DNA of 64,000 bases from Planctomycetota bacterium. GTDB taxonomy: Bacteria > Planctomycetota > UBA1135 > UBA2386. The stretch lies in the NCBI GenBank assembly GCA_016794565.1, contig JAEUHQ010000097.1, forward strand, positions 1-64,000, in the 5' to 3' direction. Positions 1-6,608 of this stretch are shown one piece after another (within the stretch, counting starts at the first letter, position 1; each line of letters starts with the position of its first letter). The notes beneath the pieces are model-generated. The model made no database searches. It was not told where the DNA came from and saw only the letters and a program-made list of their open reading frames with translations. A program made the translations under genes and the position numbers.

Positions 1-91
1 GCACGAGTCGAACACGCGGGCCCGACCGGGCACGTCGCCTGCCTCGCCCCTCGCCGGCCGAGCCCTTGCCTTCGGGATCCACGGGGTTATT

Positions 92-109
92 GTTTACCGC
101 ATGGTAAAC
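92..109. promoter_or_regulatory. Inverted-repeat operator over the arsR start codon
   Basis: A perfect 7-bp inverted repeat, GTTTACC-N4-GGTAAAC, spans the ATG at 101-103. The right half-site is formed by the first codons of the downstream repressor gene. ArsR-family dimers bind such short dyads, and autoregulation is the usual arrangement in ArsR/SRPBCC operons. Binding here would block transcription and the start region. That this ArsR protein is the ligand is inference. Confidence 0.6.
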
Positions 110-442
110 CGTTCGGACTCGCTGGACCGGGTGTTCCGTGCTCTCGCGGATCCCACTCGCCGCGCGATGCTGACGAGGCTCGCGAAGGGGCAAGCGTCGA
201 TCGGGACCCTCGGCGATCCGTTCGCCATGACCAAGGCCGCGGTGACGAAGCACGTGAAGGTGCTCGAGCGCGCGGGACTGCTCGTGCGGGCAGTGGAGGG
301 TCGTGTGCACACCTGCCGCATCGACCCGGCGCCGCTGACCAAGGCGGAGCAATGGGTGGAGCAGGTGCGTTCCTTCTGGGAGGGCCGCCTGGACGAATTG
401 AGCAACTACCTCGCGAACACCGAGTCGCGACGCGCCCCATGA
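101..442 (+). CDS. ArsR/SmtB-family HTH transcriptional regulator
   Basis: A 113-residue winged-helix protein of the ArsR class that pairs with SRPBCC genes. Its N-terminus matches the class signature (LDRVFRALADPTRRAML, residues 8-24), followed by the recognition-helix segment MTKAAVTKHVKVLERAGL around residues 43-60 and a basic wing. No CxC metal-binding pair is present, so metal sensing is unlikely. The gene overlaps the next one by 4 bp (ATGA at 439-442), indicating translational coupling. Known members repress their own operon; the dyad over this start codon fits. The ATG at 101 is chosen because the class begins at this point. The physiological signal cannot be read from the sequence. 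Confidence 0.9.
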   Translation: MVNRSDSLDRVFRALADPTRRAMLTRLAKGQASIGTLGDPFAMTKAAVTKHVKVLERAGLLVRAVEGRVHTCRIDPAPLTKAEQWVEQVRSFWEGRLDELSNYLANTESRRAP

Positions 443-873
443 CCGCGCCCCTTGCCGTCACGATCACACGCGATCTCGCGGCGCCGATCGAAGCAGTGTG
501 GCGAGCCTGGACCGACGCGGCGGCCGTCGTCCGCTGGATGAAGTGCGCCCCCGACATCGTGCTGGCGTTCGACAACTGGCGGCCCGCAACGGGCACGCGC
601 TTCACGTCGTCGATGAGCAAGCCCGGCGCGTGGGCGATGCGCGGCTCGGGGGAGTTCCTGATCGTCGAGCCGCCCCGGTTGCTCGCCTACCGGCTGGATG
701 CGAACCCCGAGATCGGCGCCCCGCCGACCGAAGTCCGGGTCGAACTCACACCACGGCGAAGTGGCACGCGAGTTGTCGTCGTCCACACCGGGCTGCCGGA
801 CGAATCCATGTGCCGGGTCATCGAAGACGGATGGAGCAGCAGCCTCACGATGCTCGGTCGAGAACCCTTCTGA
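439..873 (+). CDS. SRPBCC (AHSA1/START-like) family protein
   Basis: A 144-residue single-domain protein with the SRPBCC/AHSA1 pattern: ITRDLAAPIEAVWRAWTD near the N-terminus (residues 7-24), a central beta-sheet with G-E-F and E-PPR-L turns, and the closing helix with DGWSSSL near residues 129-135. The fold makes a deep hydrophobic ligand cavity. Family members next to ArsR regulators have no established common reaction. The start ATG overlaps the repressor stop by 4 bp, so both are made from one mRNA. The protein appears cytosolic, with no signal sequence. A role in binding a small lipophilic molecule is family-level inference. Confidence 0.85.
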   Translation: MTAPLAVTITRDLAAPIEAVWRAWTDAAAVVRWMKCAPDIVLAFDNWRPATGTRFTSSMSKPGAWAMRGSGEFLIVEPPRLLAYRLDANPEIGAPPTEVRVELTPRRSGTRVVVVHTGLPDESMCRVIEDGWSSSLTMLGREPF

Positions 874-892
874 ACCCTCCTCTCCACGAATC

Positions 893-1354
893 ATGCGATC
901 CACGGTCGTCCTGTGCCGGCTCCTCCTGGGCGCGGTGTTCCTGCTCTTCGGCCTCAACACGCTGCTGTGGTCCTTCGGGACCCCGCTGTTCCCGCCGCCG
1001 CCGTCGATGCCCGAACGCGCCGCGGCGTTCCAGCACGCACTCACGGCAACGGGCTTCATGCACCCGCTGCGCGGTGCAGTCGAGTCCGCTGCAGGCCTGC
1101 TGCTGGTGACCGGCATGATGGTGCCGCTCGCCCTCGTGCTGCTGGCGCCGGTACTGGCGCACGTCGTGCTCTACCACGCCGTGCTCGATCCGACCGCGGG
1201 CGGCCGCGTCTTCACCGGCGTGCTCGTGGCGCTGGCGATGTTCCTTCTGCACGCCTACGCGTCGTCGTTCGCGGGCCTCCTCCGGTTGCGACCGCCGTCC
1301 CGTTGGCACCCCCGCGCGAACGCGGCCGGCCGAACGGTGCCTCCGGCCGCGTGA
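893..1354 (+). CDS. DoxX-family small membrane protein
   Basis: A 153-residue integral membrane protein with about four hydrophobic helices: residues 5-23, about 60-80, 83-100 and 108-125. The N-terminal RLLLGAVFLLFGLNTLL and the middle segment with ATGFMHPLRGAVESAAGLLL resemble the DoxX family. The start ATG lies 19 bp after the SRPBCC stop, so it is the likely third gene of the ArsR operon. DoxX-like proteins are proposed membrane partners of redox or stress proteins, but their chemistry is not established. A basic, proline-rich tail follows the last helix. Function is unknown. Confidence 0.75.
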   Translation: MRSTVVLCRLLLGAVFLLFGLNTLLWSFGTPLFPPPPSMPERAAAFQHALTATGFMHPLRGAVESAAGLLLVTGMMVPLALVLLAPVLAHVVLYHAVLDPTAGGRVFTGVLVALAMFLLHAYASSFAGLLRLRPPSRWHPRANAAGRTVPPAA

Positions 1355-1382
1355 ACCCCGTACGGCCGCCGGGGGCGGGGTT
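1354..1382. terminator. Candidate bidirectional hairpin terminator
   Basis: AACCCCG at 1354-1360 pairs with CGGGGTT at 1376-1382 around a G/C-rich loop, directly after the DoxX-like stop and between two converging genes. No T-run follows. The position is good and the energy plausible, but this is not proof of termination. Confidence 0.35.
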
Positions 1383-1436
1383 GCCAGGCGCGACCTCGCT
1401 GCCGCCGCAGCGCGTCGCTGCGCCCGTGCGGCCGGG

Positions 1437-4400
1437 TCACTTCTTCGTGTCGAGAACGACGAGCAGGTCCTGCGCCTTCACCGCGGCCTTCACGTCCGTG
1501 CACAGCTCGCGAACGGTGCCGGCGACCGGCGCGCGCACGATCGTCTCCATCTTCATCGCCTCGAGGGTCAGCAGCGGCTCGCCCTCGGCGACGGCCTGTC
1601 CTTCCCGCACGTGCACGACGATCACGCGGCCCGGCATCGGCGCACCGACGTCGCCCGCGTTCGCGGGATCGGCGCGACGGCGCGCTTCGCCTTCCTTCAC
1701 GCGTGAGCGGTCGGGCACCGCGACCGTGCGGTTCTGGCCGTTCAGCTTGAAGTACACAGTGACGTGCCCTTCTTCGTCCGGCTCGCTCTTCGCCTCGAGC
1801 GACACGACGAGCGTCTTGCCCGGCTCGATCTCGATCCAGGCCTCCTGGCCCATCTCGAGGCCGTAGAAGTAGATCGGCGTCGGCAGGATCGACACGTCGC
1901 TGCAGCGGTTCTGGAACGCGAAGAACTCGTCCATCACGCGCGGGTAGAGCGCGTAGCTGATGACATCGCGCATCGCGGGCTTCTGGCCCGTGCGGTCGGT
2001 GACGTGCTTCGTCGCCTTGCCGAAGTCGAACGGTGGCATGCCGTCGCTCGGGCGACCCTTCAGCACCGGCAGTCCCTTCAGCACCGCCGCGCGCAGATCC
2101 TCCGGGAATCCGCCCGGCGGATGCCCGAGGTAGCCCTGGAAGTACTGCACGACGCTCTGCGGGAAGTCGAGCGCCTTGGCCGAGACCAGCAGCTTCTGCT
2201 TCGTCGCGTTCGTCGACGCGGCGAGGTCGCCGCGCATCACGAGCAGGTCGTTCTGCACGAGGAACATCGCGAAGTCGCCGACCATCTTGCTCGACGGCGT
2301 GACCTTGGGGATGTCGCCGCACAGCTGGTTCACGACGGCGAACGCGTGCTTCACGTCGCCCCAGCGGTGCAGGAGGCCGAGCGACGCGGCCTGCGGACGC
2401 AGGTTGCTGTACTGGCCACCCGGGATCTCGTGGTAGTAGACCTCGCTCGTGCTGCTCTTCAGGCCGCACTCGAACGGCGCGTAGTACTCGCGCACTGCCT
2501 CCCAGTAGTCGGCGAGCGGCTGCATCGCGCGGTTCGTGAGGCCGGACTCGCGGGAGCGCCCGTGCAGCGCCGCGATGAGAGCGTTCATGCTCGGCTGCGA
2601 CGTGAGTCCCGCCATCGGTGCCAGGGCCACGTCGACGATGTGCACGCCGCTGTCGATCGCCTCGATGTACGTCGCGATGCCGTTGCCCGACGTGTCGTGC
2701 GTGTGCAGGTGGATCGGCAGTGCCGTCGTCTCGCGCAGGCGGGTGATCAGCATGCGCGCCGCCTGCGGTCGCAGGAGACCCGCCATGTCCTTCACGCACA
2801 GGATGTGCGCACCCATGTCCTCGATGCGCCTGCCGAGGTCCGTGTAGTAGTCGAGCGAGTACTTCGTGCGCGCGGGGTTGTCGACGTCGCCCGTGTAGCA
2901 CACCGCGACCTCCGCGATCTTGCCGGTCTTCAGCACGCGCCGGACCGACACCTCCATCGAGTCGAGGTCGTTCAAGCTGTCGAACACGCGGAACACGTCG
3001 ATGCCGGCGAGCGCCGCTTCGTCGATGAAGCCTTCGACGACGTTCTGCGGGTAGCTCGTGTAGCCGACCGCGTTGGCGCCACGCAGAAGCATCTGGTGCA
3101 GCACGTTCGGGATCGCGCGCTTCAGCTGCTGCAGCCGATCCCACGGGTCCTCGTTCAGGAAGCGGTACGCGACGTCGAACGTCGCACCGCCCCACGTCTC
3201 GAGCGAGAACAACGGATGGCCGAGCACGGCGGTCGCGTGCGCGATCGCCAGCATGTCCTTCGTGCGGACGCGCGTCGCGAGCAGCGACTGGTGCGCGTCG
3301 CGCATCGTGGTGTCGGTCAGCAGCGGCCGCTTCTGCTTCTTGATCCACTCCACGACCTTGGCAGGGCCGCCCTCGGCGAGCATCTGCGCGGTCCCGAAGG
3401 GCGGCGCGCCGGGCGGCACCGCGGGGACGGGCGGCGCCAGCAGGGTCGATGGTCGCAGACGCTGGTCGGCGCGGATCGTCGGGTGGCCGTTCACGACGAT
3501 CTCGGCGAGGTACGTGAGCAGCTTCGTCGCGCGGTCCTTGCCGAGCTTGATCTCGAACAGCTCCGGCGTGTCGTCGAGGAAGCGGGTCCACGTCTCGCCG
3601 CGCAGGAAGGCGGAGTGATTGAGCACGTTCGCGAGGAACGCGAGGTTCGTCTTCACGCCGCGGATGCGGAACTCCTTCAGCGCCCGCAACCCCTTCTGCG
3701 CCGCGGAGGCCAGCGTCGGCCCGTACGTGATGCTCTTCACGAGCAGCGAGTCGTAGTGGCCCGACACGACGGTGCCCGCGAGCCCGTCGCCGCCGTCGAG
3801 GCGCAGGCCGAAACCGCCCGGCGCGCGGTACGCGAGGATGGTGCCGGTGTCGGGCAGGAAGTCGTTCTGCGGATCCTCGGTGGTGATGCGGCACTGGATC
3901 GCGAAGCCGCGCGGCTGCACGCTCGACTGCGAGAAGATGCCGATCTCCGGGCTCGCGAGATCGAAGCCCTGCTCGATGCGGATCTGCGTCTGCACGAGGT
4001 CGATGCCGGTGATCTGCTCCGTCACGGTGTGTTCGACCTGGAGCCGCGGGTTCACCTCGATGAAGTAGTGCTGCTCGCCGTCGACGAGGAATTCGAACGT
4101 GCCTGCGTTGTGGTACCCGCCCTTCTTCGCGAGCCGCAGCGAGTCCTCGAACAACCCCTTCCGCACCTTGTCGGAGAGGTTCGGCGCCGGCGCGATCTCG
4201 ACTACCTTCTGGTGGCGCCGCTGCACCGAGCAGTCGCGTTCGTGCAGGTGCACGACGTTGCCGGCGAGGTCGCCGAGGACCTGCACTTCGATGTGCCGCA
4301 CCCTCTGCAGGAACTTCTCGAGGAACACGACCGGGCTTCCGAACGCCGCCATCGATTCGCTGCGCGCCTGGCGCAGCAGCGGAGCCATGTCGCGCAGGTC

Positions 4401-4937
4401 CTCGATGACGCGCATGCCGCGGCCGCCGCCGCCGTGCGCCGCCTTCACGATCGTGGTGCCGTGCTGTCGGAAGAACGTCTCCGCCGCCGCGAACGCCGGC
4501 GCTTCGTCGGTCGGCAGTTCGATGCCGGGCACGCACGGGATCCCGAGCGCCTCGGCGGCCTTCCTGGCCTCGACCTTGTCGCCGAGCCCTTGGATCACCT
4601 GCGCGCGCGGCCCGATGAACGCGATGCCGGCGGCGCGCACCGCCGCCGCGAATGCGTGGTTCTCGGACAGGAAGCCGTAGCCCGGGTGGATCGCGTCGAC
4701 CTTCGCCTTCTTCGCGATCGCGATGATCTCGTCGCCGCCGAGGTACGCCGCGACCGGGCCCTTGCCCTTGCCGATCAGGTAGCTCTCGTCCGCCTTGTAG
4801 CGATGCTGGTTCGTCGCGTCCTCTTCGCTGAAGACGGCGACGGTCCGGATGCCGAGTTCGGCGCACGCACGGAACACGCGGATCGCGATCTCTCCGCGGT
4901 TGGCGCAGAGAATCTTGTGGAACGGGCGGGTTTCCAT
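1437..4937 (-). CDS. pyc: Pyruvate carboxylase
   Basis: A 1166-residue single-chain pyruvate carboxylase (usual length about 1150) making oxaloacetate from pyruvate, bicarbonate and ATP. In order: biotin carboxylase with ANRGEIAIRVFRA near the start, the glycine-rich ATP loop KAAHGGGGRGMRV at about residues 160-172, and ERDCSVQRRHQKVVE. Next comes the carboxyltransferase barrel opening with TTMRDAHQSLLATR (about 540) and carrying the metal-binding HLHTHDTSGNG (about 743). The biotinyl domain has EAMKM, with the acceptor lysine near residue 1129. The start is placed at METRPFHK: upstream in-frame sequence has no homology signal, and a TACCCT hexamer lies 7 nt before this ATG. It appears monocistronic. 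The role is anaplerosis. Confidence 0.97.
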   Translation of the reverse strand: METRPFHKILCANRGEIAIRVFRACAELGIRTVAVFSEEDATNQHRYKADESYLIGKGKGPVAAYLGGDEIIAIAKKAKVDAIHPGYGFLSENHAFAAAVRAAGIAFIGPRAQVIQGLGDKVEARKAAEALGIPCVPGIELPTDEAPAFAAAETFFRQHGTTIVKAAHGGGGRGMRVIEDLRDMAPLLRQARSESMAAFGSPVVFLEKFLQRVRHIEVQVLGDLAGNVVHLHERDCSVQRRHQKVVEIAPAPNLSDKVRKGLFEDSLRLAKKGGYHNAGTFEFLVDGEQHYFIEVNPRLQVEHTVTEQITGIDLVQTQIRIEQGFDLASPEIGIFSQSSVQPRGFAIQCRITTEDPQNDFLPDTGTILAYRAPGGFGLRLDGGDGLAGTVVSGHYDSLLVKSITYGPTLASAAQKGLRALKEFRIRGVKTNLAFLANVLNHSAFLRGETWTRFLDDTPELFEIKLGKDRATKLLTYLAEIVVNGHPTIRADQRLRPSTLLAPPVPAVPPGAPPFGTAQMLAEGGPAKVVEWIKKQKRPLLTDTTMRDAHQSLLATRVRTKDMLAIAHATAVLGHPLFSLETWGGATFDVAYRFLNEDPWDRLQQLKRAIPNVLHQMLLRGANAVGYTSYPQNVVEGFIDEAALAGIDVFRVFDSLNDLDSMEVSVRRVLKTGKIAEVAVCYTGDVDNPARTKYSLDYYTDLGRRIEDMGAHILCVKDMAGLLRPQAARMLITRLRETTALPIHLHTHDTSGNGIATYIEAIDSGVHIVDVALAPMAGLTSQPSMNALIAALHGRSRESGLTNRAMQPLADYWEAVREYYAPFECGLKSSTSEVYYHEIPGGQYSNLRPQAASLGLLHRWGDVKHAFAVVNQLCGDIPKVTPSSKMVGDFAMFLVQNDLLVMRGDLAASTNATKQKLLVSAKALDFPQSVVQYFQGYLGHPPGGFPEDLRAAVLKGLPVLKGRPSDGMPPFDFGKATKHVTDRTGQKPAMRDVISYALYPRVMDEFFAFQNRCSDVSILPTPIYFYGLEMGQEAWIEIEPGKTLVVSLEAKSEPDEEGHVTVYFKLNGQNRTVAVPDRSRVKEGEARRRADPANAGDVGAPMPGRVIVVHVREGQAVAEGEPLLTLEAMKMETIVRAPVAGTVRELCTDVKAAVKAQDLLVVLDTKK

Positions 4938-4944
4938 GCGAACG

Positions 4945-4950
4945 AGGGTA
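4945..4950 (-). promoter_or_regulatory. Putative -10 element upstream of pyc
   Basis: TACCCT (minus strand) ends 7 nt before the pyc ATG, and no Shine-Dalgarno is present. At that distance transcription would begin at or next to the A of ATG, giving a leaderless mRNA. No convincing -35 was found. The same arrangement precedes several other operons here. Confidence 0.35.
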
Positions 4951-5102
4951 TGCGGACGAGGGAGGGCGGACGATGGCGAACAGAACGGTTTTCGGGTGTC
5001 CGCGAACGCCATCTGAACCCGGTCCGCGGGTACGGTTGTGAGACGCTTTCCGCGGTGCCTCCGGCGTGGGCCCGCCGCCACGAGACGGCGCTCCGGCACA
5101 CG

Positions 5103-5245
5103 GGACGTGATGCACGATGGGACGGCAGCGCCTGGCATCCGCTCGGCGCCGGCACGACGTGCCCCACCACGGGGAGATCGGCCCCGCCGGCCTCGTGTCG
5201 GTCACGGCCACCGTCGCGTTGCAGCTCACGGCCGGAGCGTCCTGA
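5103..5245 (+). pseudogene. Remnant of a beta-propeller surface-protein gene
   Basis: This lies in the 442-bp gap (4938-5379) between pyc and the sigma-factor gene. Frame 3 (5103-5165) reads DARWDGSAWHPLGAGTTCP, matching the repeat plus the GTTCP junction of the propeller gene at 12623-14113. After an apparent internal deletion and frame change, 5174-5245 reads EIGPAGLVSVTATVALQLTA followed by GAS and a stop. That parallels the C-terminus of the intact gene (EIANGIIASITATNALQLTA then GSF). Two separated blocks in the right order argue for decay of a once-complete paralogue. The rest of the gap shows nothing recognisable. Confidence 0.65.
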
Positions 5246-5379
5246 TCGGTCGAACGCCGCAATCGACGCGAACGAGGACGCGTACGGCGCGGAATTCGAT
5301 GCGACTTCCGGGCCTCGCTGCGGGGAACGTGTGGTCGTCAATCCGCTCTTCGCCCGTGACGGCACCCCACCTCGCCACT

Positions 5380-5991
5380 ATGGACTCGCTGCTGCCCCAG
5401 CATCGCGGCGCCTCGCCGCCGCGCCTGCTCGACCGGGGGCCGACGACGACTCCCGACGACCGACGGGTGGAACTACGAGGCGTGGACGCGGAACGGATCT
5501 CACGACTGGAACTGGCCGAGGCACTGACGCCGTTGCCCGCGATGCTGCGCGTGAAGAACGCGAGACTCGGCCTGCCCCTCCGCACGCACGAACTCGAAGA
5601 CGTCGTGCAGAACACGCTGCTCGCCGTTCTCGGCAAGCTGTGCGACTACGACGGGCGCGTTCCGGTGCTGCGATGGGCGTACGGTTTCGGGATCATCGAA
5701 GTGCACCGCGCGATCGAGCGCCGCGCGCGGCGCCGCGAACAGGAGCACAAGGCCGAACCGGTGGACGAACCAGCCCGCGACGGCATCGACCGCGAACGCC
5801 TCGTCGGGGCCCTGGAAGGCCTCGACCGGGACGACCGCCTCGTCATCGAGCGCCGCCATTTCGCGGAGGAGCCGTTCGAAGCGATCGCCGACGGACTCCG
5901 CGTTCCGCTGTCGACGGTGAAGTCGCGCTACTACCGCGGCATGCAGAGGCTCCGCGACAAGGTCCGCGCTGCCGAGGCACGGGACCGATGA
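5380..5991 (+). CDS. ECF-type RNA polymerase sigma factor
   Basis: A 203-residue sigma-70 family factor of the extracytoplasmic-function type. Region 2 covers about residues 50-120, with the ELEDVVQNTLLAVLGKL helix and the RWAYGFGIIEVHRAIERRARR segment. Region 4 is at about 145-195, with LDRDDRLVIERRHF, PFEAIADGL and the recognition helix LSTVKSRYYRGMQRLRDKV. The start ATG at 5380 leaves a variable leader of about 50 residues. The stop overlaps the ATG of the next gene (ATGA), so sigma factor and membrane partner are co-translated. Target promoters are unknown; autoregulation is typical. Confidence 0.9.
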   Translation: MDSLLPQHRGASPPRLLDRGPTTTPDDRRVELRGVDAERISRLELAEALTPLPAMLRVKNARLGLPLRTHELEDVVQNTLLAVLGKLCDYDGRVPVLRWAYGFGIIEVHRAIERRARRREQEHKAEPVDEPARDGIDRERLVGALEGLDRDDRLVIERRHFAEEPFEAIADGLRVPLSTVKSRYYRGMQRLRDKVRAAEARDR

Positions 5992-6608
5992 GCGCGCCCG
6001 ACCGTTCGCGCGCCGAAGCAATGGTGCAGCGCGTGCTCGCCGGCGACGCGTCGTCCGACGATCCCGACGTACGTCGGGTGCTCGCGCCGTTCCCGGACCT
6101 CGCCGAGGAGCTGCGCGACCTGCTCGAGGTTCGAGCGGCGATGGACGCGGGCAGGGACGACATCGACACGATCGAGTCGCAGGCCCGCGCCGAAGCGACC
6201 GACGACGACGCACGGTTCGTGCGCCGCGTCGTGGCGCCGGAGCCGCAACGTCGTCCGTGGACGCGGTGGTCGGTCGCGGCAGCCGCGCTCGTCGCCGCGG
6301 TCCTCTGGTTCGCCTGGAACACTCGCGACGGCAGCCGCGATCACGGGCGCCTTCGCGGCGAAGCGGCACCGCGCATCGATCGCTCCGTGTCACCGTGGTC
6401 GATCGACCCTGGCGTGCCGCTGCCCCCGGGCTCCCGGTATGTTGCGACGCTCGAGATCGACGGACGATCCGTCGGCGCACCGGAGTCGTTCGTTTGTCCC
6501 ATCGTGCTACCCGCTTCCTGGCAGCGTGCGGTCGACCACGCGCACACCGCGACCCTCGTCGTCGAGATCCCGGACCTCGGCTCGCTGCGTCGCGTAGCGC
6601 TGCGCTGA
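5988..6608 (+). CDS. Membrane-anchored anti-sigma-like protein
   Basis: A 206-residue protein with an acidic helical cytoplasmic half (residues 1-90), one transmembrane segment at about 94-110 (WSVAAAALVAAVLWFAW) and an extracytoplasmic C-terminal domain. Length, topology and the 4-bp overlap with the ECF sigma gene match the anti-sigma arrangement in which the N-terminal part binds sigma. No HxxxCxxC zinc motif is present, so it is not a classic ZAS anti-sigma factor. The C-terminal domain resembles no family I recognise. The 3' end overlaps the proposed start of the CHAT gene. The assignment rests on context and topology. Confidence 0.65.
   Translation: MSAPDRSRAEAMVQRVLAGDASSDDPDVRRVLAPFPDLAEELRDLLEVRAAMDAGRDDIDTIESQARAEATDDDARFVRRVVAPEPQRRPWTRWSVAAAALVAAVLWFAWNTRDGSRDHGRLRGEAAPRIDRSVSPWSIDPGVPLPPGSRYVATLEIDGRSVGAPESFVCPIVLPASWQRAVDHAHTATLVVEIPDLGSLRRVALR

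Noticed and set aside
4972-5013. GATGGCG/CGCCATC inverted repeat upstream of pyc
   Set aside because: A 7-bp stem with a 28-nt loop; common by chance in such DNA.
1764-6608. Plus-strand open frame of more than 1600 codons across pyruvate carboxylase
   Set aside because: Antisense to a clear gene, Arg/Val/His-rich low-complexity translation, no family motifs; a product of high GC at third positions.
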